From: Orobanche coerulescens
Taxonomy: Eukaryota > Streptophyta > Magnoliopsida > Lamiales > Orobanchaceae
Assembly: GCA_033398695.1 (NCBI GenBank)
Contig: CM065818.1
Span: 80,782,092-80,846,091, forward strand
Length of the DNA stretch: 64,000 nt
Direction: 5' to 3'
Part shown: one piece after another, positions 10,424 through 21,901 of the stretch
How positions within the stretch are numbered: position 1 is the stretch's first letter
How the letters are laid out: each line of letters opens with the position of its first letter
Notes under the pieces: model-generated
Told to the model about the DNA's origin: nothing
What the model saw: only the letters and a program-made list of their open reading frames with translations
Database searches by the model: none
Program-made: the position numbers and the translations under genes

Positions 10424-11165
10424 GGTGTTCAATACCACGAATAGGTGGTAATCCTGATGGTAATTCTTCGGGAAAGACATCCTCAAATTCGTGTAATAAC
10501 ATATCTATCTCTCCTCCGTTTTGTACTCCCATGTTCTCGTCCCGTGTTTCCTTAAACATCACCAAATATACTTGCTCCCCGTCATTAATGGCATGTTCCG
10601 TCTCCCTCTCGCTAGCAAGCATAGTAAGTTTCGGTTTTTCCATTCGACTAGAACTCATCGAACGGATAGCTTGCGGGGACATCGGCTTGAGTACAATCTT
10701 CTTTCCTTTGTCTCGTAATTCATATTCGTTACTTCGACCTCGATGTAAAACATCTCGGTCGAACATCCATTGTCGTCCCAAAAGTACGTGGCATGCGTCC
10801 ATTAAGAGTACGTCACATAACATATCGTCTCTGTATGGTCCCATAGTTAAGTTGACCCGTACTTGTCTCGACACCTTCACTTTACTTCCATCATCGAACC
10901 AATGTAAAGCATATGGTCTCGGGTGAGCCATAGTAGTTAGACCGAGTTTCGTAACCATCTCATTGGAAGCTACATTTGTGCAACTTCCTCCGTCGATTAT
11001 TAAACTACACCATTTTTCTCCGACTCGGCATTTGGAATGAAAGATTTGGTCCCTTTGCTCTGTATCATTTAGAATGATTTTGGTATGTAGAGCTCGAAGT
11101 ACTAAGCAGTATCATATTCCGGAGCGTCATAAGCCTCGCATTCCTCATTTTCTTCCTCGGCCTCC
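10424..11165 (-). pseudogene. CRM-like element fragment F: protease region
   Basis: Minus-strand reading frame homologous to the protease-to-RT linker of the A, B and C polyproteins: IIDGGSCTNVAS near 11000, then CHVLLGRQWMFDRDVLHRG, LKPMSPQAIRSMSSS, and DVFPEELPSGLPPIRGIEH near 10430-10480. It is distinct from family A in many residues, so it is another subfamily. The C1 LTR ends directly against it at 10423, which makes F the probable insertion target of C1. On the right, homology stops near 11165 without an LTR. No RT or Gag is present next to it. Confidence 0.8.
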
Positions 11166-12150
11166 ATGGGCCATTTGAAGCTCATTGTTCATTGAAGCCA
11201 TCATGAAAGCACGAACCATCATCTTTAACCCATCTCATGGGCATCAATATCTTATTGTCTAGCCCTGGTCCTTGCCGGAGCCGGTGGGATGTCTGCCTCC
11301 AAGATGTATCGCAGCATCTCCATACTGAGGACTATCCTCAATTCCGTAGCTAGTCCACAAAATTGGATCCAGTAAGAGTGTTCTTTTCAATTAAAATTCC
11401 GAGTGGGTTCATTGTCATTTTTTCGAGAGAGTTTGTTTGTAACTACAGGGAATAATTTAAGATTCATTAGTGATTGTTTAATTATGATCCGATTAAAGAA
11501 TTTAAGGACTTTCTTGATTCATAACTCAGCTCCCACTATTTTATCGGTATTTACACACTCCCATGTGAAATTGAAAAGTCATGGTTGGATTCATAGTGGT
11601 GATCAAGTTCTTTACAAAGTTTAATAGAGAGCAACCCATTTGGTTTCTATTCTAAAGTGGTTTAGCACCAACCCATCTAATGGATGATTCGATCTTCTTT
11701 TACCCCTAGTGCACTTGCTCTCAACCCATAAGGCTTCTATAGCTCGCTGAACAATCTAAGTTTAAACTGTCAACTCCTATTAGTATGACAATTAAATCTC
11801 ACCCAACAACTCATATGGTTTCAAGGGATTTGATTTGTCGCAACCGATGGCATCAAATGGACTCTAGGAATTTATAAACCTTCCCCATAAATATTACCCC
11901 GACATACTCGGAAGAATAATATTTTGGTTTAGATTTCAATTTTCCATGAGTTTGACGGAGGGTAGGAAACCTCGTAACCTTTATAACTTAATGTTTGTAA
12001 GTGAGAGTATTACGCGGTTATATGTTTCACTTTGCACATTAATCCGTTTATAAGCACGATTTGTCGGTTTGTTTGTTTGTTTTCATATAATATGAAAACA
12101 TCCACAACCAAAATCTACCAACATGTAGTTCATGGACCATTCCTAAGTAC
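11166..12150. other. Unassigned AT-rich spacer
   Basis: No ORF, RNA gene or repeat that I recognise. The part 11166-11390 is more GC-balanced and could be remnant coding sequence, but no frame gives a recognisable peptide. The part 11640-11990 resembles degraded LTR-type sequence only in general style. Confidence 0.4.
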
Positions 12151-12433
12151 TAGACCTGGCAAAATAGGCCCAGGCCCGCGGACTGGGCCAGCCGCCCGTT
12201 TTTGGGCGAGCATTGGGCTTCATATTTTTGGCCCAAAAGAAATCGGGCATTTTTGGCCCGGCACAGATTTGGCCCGCCCGTTGAGGCCCGGCCCGCGGGC
12301 AGCCCGCCCGGACCAGTTTTTTTTTATATTTATGTTATATGTAATTATAATATTTAAAATTATTCCTTATTTGTTAGATTATATTACATCTATATGTTAA
12401 TTCTTGATGTAATTTTATTTTTTTATGGGAATT

Positions 12434-13356
12434 TGATACGATATCATTTATTCCAATCGAAGAAGAGTCAATAAAAATCGACGTCAACGACGATACAAAG
12501 TTGCATGACCATGCATCATCATACTTGGGCGAAAAGAACACGCGGATTGGAGTTACATTATTAATCGGAACTGGAGTTATGTAAACATGGCGACAAATTA
12601 ACGTTGGAATCGGCCCAAATCATAGAGGAATCGGCCGAATCACTCCAAGACACATGAAAGATTTGTCTAGCATTTTTTTTCTTCATCTTCATATCTTGTC
12701 CAAAATAAAGATCTCCTTCCCCCACCTTTGAAGAAATTTTCGGCCAAAGCATTGAAAAAGACCTCTCAAAGTCTTCATATCTTATACAAAGATATTGAAG
12801 ATCTCCTCCTCCCCACCATTGAAGAATCGGCCGAAGCATGCTTTGATGGAGACTTGTATTTTCGTTTTTTTCTTGTCTTTTTTATTCCCTTATCTTTGAA
12901 ATACTACTATATATAGTAGTTCCCCTTGTATTTGTAATCATCTTGAGTATTAATTACATTGTATTTCTCTTGAAATATACGTTGAACGAGTTCAACAAAA
13001 CTTTGGTTATTATTTCGACGCGTCTCGAATTATAACTTGCTCAATTCTCAATAGGTCTTGAGGAGAGATTATCTTTATCGAGTTATAGGTCTAATTCGGT
13101 AAAACACATTCAAATCCATACACTATCCTACCTCACGGCCGAAAACCGTATAATTTCGGCCACCACCTTTTTGCTGTATCGACAAGTTGCTGCTGTTCGG
13201 AGTTGCTGTATCGAGCGAGCCTTGCTGTTTGGAAGTGCTGTATCGACGAGTTGCTGCTGTTCGGAACTGCTGTAGCGGCTTGATTCATTCGGCTGAGTGT
13301 TGTTCGCTACCGTACGTGAAAGAGTCTTCTGCTGTACCGAGAGAGAATTTGTATCA
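12434..13356 (+). repeat. B 5' LTR
   Basis: Starts TGATACGATATC and ends GAATTTGTATCA. It contains a TATA box at 12908-12916. Between 13160 and 13290 there are degenerate repeats of TTGCTGTATCGA and TTGCTGCTGTTCGGA. Confidence 0.95.
12908..12916 (+). promoter_or_regulatory. TATA box of the B LTR
   Basis: TATATATAG inside a perfect 16-bp palindrome CTACTATATATAGTAG (12904-12919); the copy in the 3' LTR is identical (18073-18088). Confidence 0.6.
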
Positions 13357-13360
13357 TAAG

Positions 13361-13372
13361 TGGTATCGGAGA
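13361..13372 (+). other. Primer binding site of B
   Basis: TGGTATCGGAGA after TAAG; initiator tRNA-Met type with two changes from the canonical complement. Confidence 0.8.
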
Positions 13373-13407
13373 CATTTGTCTCACGGTGCTCGACGTTACT
13401 CAAAAAG

Positions 13408-16400
13408 ATGGCATTCACCGATGAAGAAGTAGCACAACTACGTGACGTTCTTCGCGGCTTGCCGGAGCCCCGAATCCATGCACGACGAGGATACGACACC
13501 ATACATGCACCACGACATGCTGATGAATACAAGACAAGCGAACTTCCGGAGTTCGTAGGCGGCACCGATCCCGAGGCTTATTTGGAGTGGGAACGGAAAA
13601 TTGAACGAATGTTTGAGTTCAAGGATCTCGATGATGAGGTACGATGCAAGTACGCGATTCTCAAACTTGGAAAGGGAGCTTCCCTTTAGTTTGAACGAAT
13701 GAAGACACATGCCGGTAAGGAAAAGATACGTTCGTGGAATTCTCTAAAAAAGAAACTACGAAAGAGATATGTCCCGACTACACACAAGTTGAGCTTGTAT
13801 CGAAAAATTTTTGACCTCACGCAAGGAAAGCTAAGTGTAGAGGAGTACATCGAGGAGTTTGAAAACTTATCCTTGATGGGAGAACTTGAAGAAAGCGAAG
13901 AATTACGGATGTCCCGTTTCCTACGAGGTTTGAATAAAAACATTGCTAATCCCGTGGAACTCTACCCCTATTCCGACTTTGATACTTTATGCGGACTTTG
14001 CATAAAGTTGGAAACTCAAAACAAGACAAAATTCTCTAAACCCGAATTCCCACCTAAATTCGGAAATACCAACTTTAGCACGAGTTCTAGCTCGTTTCCA
14101 AAAACTGTCACAACAAGTCCACCCGTTACTACCATTCCAAAAACTCCTATCACACCAAAAGAAACAAGCTTATCTAAAGTTCGGTGTTTCAAATGTCAAG
14201 GATTTGGACACTATCAAAGTGCTTGTCCGAATCGGAGAATAGTGACGTTACGAGAAGCCATAGCCGTCCGAGAAGAATTACTAGCCGAAGAAGAAAGAAT
14301 TGGAGACATCTTTAACTTGGAAGCCGACGAAGAAGAAGAAGATTGCGAGGCATACGATGCCCCGAACTATGACACGAACCTCGTCCTTCGCATGTTACAA
14401 ACGAAGGCGGCCCCGAGTGACATAGAACAACGAGATCAAATCTTTCACACGAAGTGTCGTGTCGGAGATAAATGGTGTAGCTGGATCATTGACGGTGGAA
14501 GTTGTACAAACGTGGCATCAAGCGAGATGGTCTCGAAGCTCGGACTAATCACTACGGCTCATCCAAAGCCGTATGCACTCCATTGACTCGATGATGGAAA
14601 TAAGGTTAAAGTATCAAGACAAGTGAAGGTCGGACTCACCATGGGTTCGTATGGTGATGATATTACATGCGATGTACTACCGATGGACGCATGTCACGTG
14701 TTGTTGGGAAGAACTTGGTTATTTGATCGAGACGTACTACATCGAGGGAGGAGCAACGAGTATGAGTTACGTGAAAGGTAAAAAAATTATTCTTAAACCT
14801 ATGTCACCTCAAGCTATCCGAACGATGAGTTCAAAAAAAGTCGAAGGGCCGAAGCTCACGATGCTTGCAAACGAAAAAGAAGTCGAACACGCCATTGACG
14901 AGGGCGAACGTGTTTATTTGATGATGATCAAAGAAGTCCGAAACCTTGCTACCAAATCACACCACGAAGAAGAGATAGATACACTATTACACGAGTTCGT
15001 GGATGTATTTCCCGAAGACTTGCCGGTGGGATTACCACCTATCCGTGGAATCGAACACCAAATTGATCTTATACCAGGAGCTCCATTACCGAACAAAGCG
15101 GCGTATCGTTGTAATCCCGAAGAAACCAAAGAGCTACAACGTCAAATTGATGAGCTCATGAGTCACGGATATGTCCGAGAGAGTTTAAGTCCGTGTGCGG
15201 TTCCAGTCCTACTTGTACCAAAAAAGGACGGATCATGGTAAATGTGCATTGACAGTAGAGCCGTGAATAACATCACCGTCAAGTATCGGTTCCCCATCCC
15301 GAGACTAGACGACATGCTAGACGAGTTGCATGGCTCGATTATATTTTCAAAAGTTGATTTACGGAGCAGATACCATCAAATTCGCATGCGAGAGGGAGAC
15401 GAATGGAAGACGGCATTTAAAACAAAGAATGGACTTTACGAATGGGTTGTGATGCCATTCGGCCTCACTAATGCCCCGAGCACTTTCATGAGGTTGATGA
15501 ACGAGGTTCTCAAACCTTTCTTGGGAAAGTTTGTTGTCGTATACTTAGACGACATTTTGATCTACAGTCAGTCCTTAGAGGAGCATCTCGAACATTTGCG
15601 GCACGTGTTTGAAACTCTAAGGAAACAGAAACTTTATGGAAAGCGGGAGAAGTGTACTTTCCTAGTCGAGAGTCTTGTCTTTCTCCGCTATGTCGTTTCT
15701 AAAGAAGGAGTTTCGGTGGATCAAGAGAAGATCGCGGCAATCAAGTCTTGGCCGACACCAAAAACTATCACGGAGGTACGATCATTTCATGGCCTCGCTT
15801 CTTTTTACCGACGATTTATACGGGACTTTAGTACCATCTCCAGTCCAATCACGGAGTGTCTTAAAAAGGGAACCTTTGCATGGAACGAGGCTGCCCAAAA
15901 GGCTTTTGAAAAATTAAAAGAAAAGTTATGTGAAGCACCAATTTTAATGTTACCCGATTTTTCGCAACCGTTTGAGGTGGAATGCGACGCTAGTGGAGTT
16001 GGAATCGGGGCAGTACTTATTCAAGGAGGCCGCCCCATCGCCTATTTTTCGGAAAAATTAAGTGGTGCTCGAGTTAATTATTGTACTTACGACAAGGAGT
16101 TCTATGCTATCGTGAGAGCACTCGATCATTGGAGTCACTATTTACGTTCGAAACATTTCGTGTTACATTCGGATCATGAGTCGTTGAAATACATTAACGG
16201 GCAAAGCAAGCTAAGTCCGAGACATGCAAAATGGGTGGAATTTTTGCAATCTTTTCATTTTTCATCCAAGTACAAAGACGGTAAGAGTAATATCGTGGCG
16301 GATGCACTATCAATACGGTATGCCTTACTTTCTATTCTAGATGTTCGTTTGTTGGGGTTCGAGACTTTGAAAGATCATTACATTGACGATTGGGATTTCG

Positions 16401-17755
16401 TAGAAATTTTCACCCGTTGTAAGGCAGGTCCATACGAAGAATTTATTTTACAGGATGGCTTTCTTTTTAACGGAAATAAACTATGTGTGCCGAAGCATAC
16501 GATTCGGGAATTACTAGTTCGGGAGGTGCACGGAGGAGGACTAGCCGGTCATTTCGGTTCGGCTAAAACCGTGGAAGTTCTAAAGGAGCATTTCTTTTGG
16601 CCGAAGATGTATGGTGACGTAAGCAACATCGTGAGTAAATGCGTCACTTGTCACATGATGAAAAGCTGGTTCAAGCCAAGTACCTACATGCCGTTGCCAA
16701 TACCTTTGCGTCCGTGGGAGGATGTCTCGATGGATTTTATTGTTGCTTTACCTCGTACTCAACGGGGCAAAGACTCGATCATGGTGGTCGTCGACCGTTT
16801 TTCAAAAATGGCTCACTTCATAGCATGCCACAAAACCGATGATGCAAGCAATGTGGCGGACTTATATTTCCGAGAAGTAGTTCGTTTACACGGAGTTCTG
16901 AAAACTATCGTGTCGGATCAAGATTCTAAATTCCTGAGTTACTTTTGGAATACTTTATGGAGGAAAGTGGGTACTAAACTTCTATTCAGTACTTCGCACC
17001 ACCCACAAACCGATGGACAAACGGAAGTGACCAACCGAACATTAGGAGCATTATTACGAGGATTGATGAACAAAACACAAAAAGATTGGGACGTTAAACT
17101 TGCACATGCGGAATTCGCATACAATCGATCACCCGGTTTCGCCACGGCCCATTCACCTTTTGAAGTAGTATACGGAATAAATCCACACATGCCATTGGAT
17201 TTGATTCCATTGCCGAGCGACGAATTGGTTCACAAAGACGCAGAATCAAAACTCAAGTCAATGATGAAGTTACATGAAAAGGTATGAGAGCGGATTAAAG
17301 AAGTGAATGAAATTTACAAACGGAAGTCGAACAAAAATAAAAAAGCGAGATTATTTGATGTTGGCGACTTAGTTTGGATACATTTGAGGAAAGAACGATT
17401 CCCAAACAAACGCAAGAACAAATTAATGCCGAGAGCCGAAGGTCCGTACAAAATTGTGGGAAAAGTGAACGACAACGCCTACAAAGTAGAACTTCCGGGC
17501 GATTACGGAGTACAAGCGACTTTCAACGTAGGCGATCTCTCGCCTTACCTTAACGACGATGGCATTACGGAATTGAGGTCAATTCCTTTCAAAGAGGGAG
17601 GGAATGATACGATATCATTTATTCCAATCGAAGAAGAGTCAATAAAAATCGACGTCAACGACGATACAAAGTTGCATGACCATGCATCATCATACTTGGG
17701 CGAAAAGAACACGCGGATTGGAGTTACATTATTAATCGGAACTGGAGTTACGTAA
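13408..17755 (+). pseudogene. B gag-pol polyprotein with few disabling mutations
   Basis: Single frame from ATG 13408 (MAFTDEEVAQLRDVL) to TAA 17753-17755, inside the 3' LTR. Domains: Gag (ELPEFVGGTDPEAYLEWE), zinc knuckle CFKCQGFGHYQSAC near 14190, protease IIDGGSCTNVAS near 14490, [14 protein letters not shown] near 15535, RNase [13 protein letters not shown] and [12 protein letters not shown] zinc motif, integrase core ([26 protein letters not shown]) and a C-terminal region [16 protein letters not shown] as in CRM elements. Damage is light: stops at 13687 (Trp), 14584 (Trp), 15239 (Arg) and 17285 (Arg), and one frameshift near 14778. At least three stops fit C-to-T or G-to-A transitions. 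It looks recently active and then decayed. Confidence 0.9.
17591..17604 (+). other. Polypurine tract of B
   Basis: AAAGAGGGAGGGAA directly before the 3' LTR start TGATACGATATC. Confidence 0.9.
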
Positions 17756-18526
17756 ACATGGCGACAAATTAACGTTGGAATCGGCCCAAATCATAGGGGA
17801 ATCGGCCGAATCACTCCAAGACACATGAAAGATTTGTCTAGCATTTTTTTCTTCATCTTCATATCTTGTCCAAAATAAAGATCTCCTTCCCCCACCTTTG
17901 AAGAAATTTTCGGCCAAAGCATTGAAAAAGACCTCTCAAAGTCTTCATATCTTATACAAAGATATTGAAGATCTCCTCCTCCCCACCATTGAAGAATCGG
18001 TCGAAGCATGCTTTGATGGAGACTTGTATTTTCGTTTTTTTCTTGTCTTTTTTATTCCCTTATCTTTGAAATACTACTATATATAGTAGTTCCCCTTGTA
18101 TTTGTAATCATCTTGAGTATTAATAACATTGTATTTCTCTTGAAATATACGTTGAACGAGTTCAACAAAACTTTGGTTATTATTTCGATGCGTCTCGAAT
18201 TATAACTTGATCAATTCTCAATAGGTCTTGAGGAGAGATTATCTTTATCGAGTTATAGGTCTAATTCGGTAAAACACATTCAAATCCATACACTATCCTA
18301 CCTCACGGCCGAAAACCGTATAATTTCGGCCACCACCTTTTTGCTGTATCGACAAGTTGCTGCTGTTCGGAGTTGCAGTATCGAGCGAGCCTTGCTGTTT
18401 GGAAGTGCTGTATCAACGAGTTGCTGCTGTTCGGAACTGCTGTAGCGGCTTGATTCATTCGGCTGAGTGTTGTTCGCTACCGTACGTGAAAGAGTCTTCT
18501 GCTGTACCGAGAGAGAATTCTTATCA
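17605..18526 (+). repeat. B 3' LTR
   Basis: About 99% identical to the 5' LTR by eye; ends GAATTCTTATCA, where the 5' copy has GAATTTGTATCA. The first 151 bases encode the polyprotein tail (IDV, SYLGEKNTRIGVTLL). Followed by the GAATT duplication. Confidence 0.95.
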
Positions 18527-18946
18527 GAATTTGTGATTACTTTGTACTATCTCATATCAATAATAATATTATTTTATTATTTTATATGAAAGTAGTAGTT
18601 ATAAATGATATGATGATCAAATAAAAATATTTGTATATTTATCTTATGATTGTGGTAGTGTAGTAAATAATGTAATTATCAAATAAAAATAATTATACAT
18701 TTATTTATCTGATTGTGATAGTATAGTGAATATAATAATTAAGGATCGAAAAATATTTTTATATTTATTTAGAAATATTTCAAAAAAAAAAAGAGCTGAG
18801 GCCCGCGGTCCGGGCCAAGCCTGCCCGCGGCGGGCCACGGGACTAATAATTTTGGCCCAAAAAATCGGGTCTTTTTGGCCCGGCCAAAATTTGGCCGACT
18901 TGTTTTTCGCACGGCCCGTTTGGGCCGAATCCGCCCGTTAGGTCTA

Positions 18947-19344
18947 ACTAAAACCCTGAAGTCCTGAAATGGCACGACTTCCCTATCATTTGCTAGTCTA
19001 TCAGGAAGGTTTTAGATCAATATTTTGTCATTTCCAGATAAATCCTACTCAGAGACCCGTCCACACAACTAAACAATGACCCCAACCTTATGGTTTAACC
19101 ACAGTTGAACTACACCAATACATGTTACAATAACGTCGTGATGCCACTAGAAACTATCACTACACAACGAAAGAAAACAATCAACGCATACACTGAATCT
19201 TAGAATACTACAGCAATTCTAAAAAGAAACCTGCAGTTTAATTACACCTCACAAGGTCAATTTTTGAAAACCCTAAAACAATCTTTTACTCATCTAGACC
19301 ACAAAAATATGACCAGAAATGGAACATTTGTATCCGCGATTTGC

Positions 19345-19348
<4 letters not shown>
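18947..19348. other. Spacer without recognisable features
   Basis: Mixed composition, no long ORF and no repeat that I recognise. It is downstream (in gene sense) of the proteasome fragment and may contain its intron or flank. Confidence 0.4.

Positions 19349-19397
<49 letters not shown>
19349..19397 (+). repeat. (GA)n microsatellite
   Basis: 49 bases of uninterrupted GA dinucleotides, directly abutting the broken proteasome exon. Confidence 0.98.
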
Positions 19398-19399
<2 letters not shown>

Positions 19400-19553
19400 T
19401 TGCAGCTTAAGAGTGGACTTCTTCTTGACAGCGAGCACGATGGTATCGGTGCCGCGAACACCAATGGCGTGGCGTTGCCCTTGCGCACAGCTTCGAGAGC
19501 GTACTCCCCTTGGAAAAGGTGGCCATCCAGTAATTGCTGTCACATCTGGCCAT
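19398..19553 (-). pseudogene. 20S proteasome alpha-4-type subunit, first-exon fragment
   Basis: Minus-strand remnant of the N-terminus of a proteasome alpha subunit, the PAD1/PSMA7 type. It begins ATGGCCAGATG at 19553 and reads GHLFQ, EYALEAVRKGNA and then, one frame over, IGVRGTDTIVLAVKKKSTL and KLQDS. These match the alpha-subunit N-terminal signature and first core strands. A roughly 11-bp loss removes the VFSP part, a small deletion lies near codon 5, and a 1-bp shift lies at the GNA/IGV junction, so no functional protein is possible. Homology ends exactly at the GA repeat. It could be an old local pseudogene or a fragment captured by a transposon; no intron or promoter is recognisable. 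Confidence 0.75.
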
Positions 19554-19754
19554 AACTCACACACTGGAATGTTAAAGTAATTCGAGTACTCGCGTTTGGA
19601 TCTGCAATAGGATTTCAAATTTTCCTTTCCGCCTACCCTACGATCAAGCTGAACCACGAGTGTGCGTTTTACTGTGATGGGAGGATGAACCCATGTATCG
19701 ATATATTATCTGTAGAAAAAAAGAAGCAAAGAATATGGTCAGCACCTATGTTGC

Positions 19755-20271
19755 ACAGGTGCGGGGGGCGGGTGCGGGTGCGGGCAGATACGGGTGCGGG
19801 GATACGGTTTTTTTGAAAATGTTAGGGTGCGATACGGCAAGGATACGTCTGTTTACTTTATATTTTATTATATATAACACATGTTAAATATAAAAAAAAC
19901 AATTCAAATATCACCATAAAATCAATTCAAATACATAAAACAAGTCATACAAAAAATAATTCAAAATGGCTTTGAGGAGCGGAGCTTTCTGATGCTGTTC
20001 GTGAATGCTGCTAAAGGTAAAAGTAATTACTTATTAAATGATTTACTTTTTGTATTTTAGTTTATTTGATTTACTTTTTAAAAATTACAAAAAAAGTAAG
20101 AAAAAAAAATCACCCACGCACCCTCCCACACACCAGATACGCGTATCCTGTGCAAGGATACGCGAGTCCGAATTTTTTTTTCTTTTTTTTTGCACGGATT
20201 CGCCACGTGGCGAATCCCGTGCGAATCCCACGCGAATCGCACCCGCACCCACACCCACACCCATGCAGTAT
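19755..20271. repeat. GC-rich inverted-repeat element, GGTGCGGG ends
   Basis: The left end has several GGTGCGGG units and GATACGG; the right end has the inverse, CCCGCACCC ACACCC, and GATTCGC/CGAATCC units, with an AT-rich centre of about 300 bp. This looks like a small non-autonomous DNA element. I see no certain target duplication and no transposase, so class and exact ends are tentative. Confidence 0.45.
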
Positions 20272-20616
20272 CCGATACTGCATACTGCTCAATTTTGAAG
20301 AATCCGTGCATTCTAGGTCAGCACTTTTTAGCAGGTAATGGGAGATGTAATAAGGGTTAGGTTGGAATTTATGTTTTAATTTTTCTTTTCCTTTATTATA
20401 AATTTAATTTTGAATTTAATTTTGCTTTTCCTTAATGGAATGCTAATGTATTATCCATATTGGCGGAGGGAGTAAGCCCCAGTCGGTTTTGGTCAACGCT
20501 GAGGGGTTATTTGTAATTGTTGAATTTGCAGGGGAATCTGATTTGGGGGTGTATTCTGGCGTATTGGATGTAATTTTATGTAGTTTTGTTATCGAGTCGA
20601 CGATGACTCGGTACTT
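20272..20616. other. AT-rich spacer
   Basis: No gene or recognisable repeat between the inverted-repeat element and the second hAT-like copy. Confidence 0.4.
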
Positions 20617-20843
20617 AGTGACCTCGGAAAAATTTTAAAAATTATAATTACATATAACTTAAATATAAAAAAAAAACCTGGGCCAGGCGAGCCGCCCGCG
20701 GGCCGGGCCTCAACGACGGGCCAAATATGGGCCGGGCCAAAAAGGCCTGATTTTCTTTGGGCCAAAAATATGAAGCCCAATGCCCGCCCAAAAACGGGCG
20801 GGCTGGCCCGGCCCGCGGGCCTGGGCCTATTTTGCCAGGTCTA
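20617..20843 (-). mobile_element. Second hAT-like copy, truncated
   Basis: Reverse-orientation copy of the end at 12151: on the minus strand it begins TAGACCTGGCAAAATAGGCC and stays closely similar for about 210 bp, through the GGCCCG-rich part and into the AT-rich part. Similarity stops near 20630. The other end is absent, so this is a one-ended fragment. Confidence 0.65.
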
Positions 20844-21846
20844 GTTTTAGTGGGCTCGGAAAATTCCGGAAAATACTTCTCTGACTTTTTAGCGAATCTA
20901 TTTATTGCCATTGTTAAATATTGCTTGATTTTTGCATATAATCTATTGTTTTGGATTTTTCACAAGATAATACAATTACATTTACCTCATGGAATACACA
21001 TGATCAATTACGTAGATACCCAACTGTCTGTTACCGCCTAAAGTAAGTAGAAAAAAAGAAAGAAAAGAAAAGAAATTCAATTACCATAATTAAAAAAAAA
21101 AGCAAACAGAAAATAACTCAATGACATTTTCGTAAATTTGTTGAACTTTCCTTCACACATCGGCAAAAAGTGCTACCATGTCAGCGAGAGGGTAGACTTT
21201 CGGGGTTGATGTGATCTTAATATGTATTCTACGGTGTAATCTATAATTTAATAATTGGTGGGCGAAATTTGTAATTAGACCAAATTTAAGGGGTAATCGA
21301 AGTAATTTGCCCACACAATATACAAGCAATCAAATTACATGTCTTGAATTTTCGTGCATGGCGGTTCTTCCTTGCCTCTTCGTCATAGCTAATTTATTAC
21401 ATTAATCAAAATTGCATCTCATACAAATTTATTAATAAAATTGCATCTCGTACAAATTTACTAATAAAATTAAATTAGCTCAAAACGGCCTTTACAACCC
21501 AATTGAATGAAAAATTCAAAACTAAGTCCATGAACTACATCACCATACCAATAAAATGCAATAAATACATAAAATGAATGGCATAATGCAAAATAATATA
21601 TATTGATCCAATCAATATAAAATAATCCAATTATTAGAATTAATATTATTAATTCACACAACCAACAATATTAACTTGTTCTGTATGAAAATAAATATTC
21701 CATTAAATTAATTCCCTTAAAAATAAAATACTATATTTATACTCAATTAAATTCAATTTAATTTGTGTGAAATCAATTTACCAAACATGAAACAAAAGAC
21801 AGAATTAGAAAGCACAAGGCCCTGGGCGAGAGGACAGCCCCTCTCG
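20844..21846. other. AT-rich intergenic stretch
   Basis: No supported gene. Short ORFs are random and low complexity. A short direct repeat, AAATTTATTAATAAAATTGCATCTC-like, occurs at about 21405-21475. Confidence 0.4.
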
Positions 21847-21901
21847 TGTAATACCCGAGACTTTTATTTCCAGTTATCTTGAATTGTTTGTCATTTTATG
21901 C
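21847..21901 (+). repeat. Start of an LTR (element X), cut by element E
   Basis: Begins TGTAATACCCGAGACTTTT, a typical start of plant Tekay/Del-type LTRs. Only 55 bp are visible before E begins at 21902; the rest would lie beyond E, off the right edge. The last five bases, TATGC, would be the E target duplication. Confidence 0.45.

Larger units (their letters stand above)
12434..18526 (+). mobile_element. Full-length CRM-like Ty3/gypsy element B
   Basis: Complete element with LTRs of about 922 bp, a primer site, a polypurine tract and a single long coding region. The target duplication GAATT is present at 12429-12433 and 18527-18531. The two LTRs differ at about eleven positions by eye, roughly 1%, so this is a young insertion. 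It is related to A in protein but its LTR is a separate sequence. It lies in the AT-rich middle of the hAT-like element. Confidence 0.95.
12151..18946 (+). mobile_element. Non-autonomous hAT-like DNA element split by element B
   Basis: The left end starts TAGACCTGGCAAAATAGG and is rich in GGCCCG motifs (12151-12330); an AT-rich middle follows. After B and its duplication the AT-rich middle resumes at 18532, and the right end (18790-18946) is again GGCCCG-rich and finishes as the inverse of TAGACCTAACGGGCGG. TAGNCCTGGCAA-type ends are typical of plant hAT elements, so I call it hAT-like. Without B it is about 700 bp and has no transposase. A clear 8-bp target duplication is not evident (CTAAGTAC on the left, ACTAAAAC on the right), so the exact ends are uncertain. 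Confidence 0.55.

Noticed and set aside
11166..11400. A host gene fragment next to F
   Set aside because: Composition is suggestive of coding sequence but no frame gives a recognisable or long peptide.
19319..19657. Proteins with long Arg-Glu or Ser-Leu runs
   Set aside because: They come from translating the GA microsatellite; only the part outside it, the proteasome exon remnant, is meaningful.
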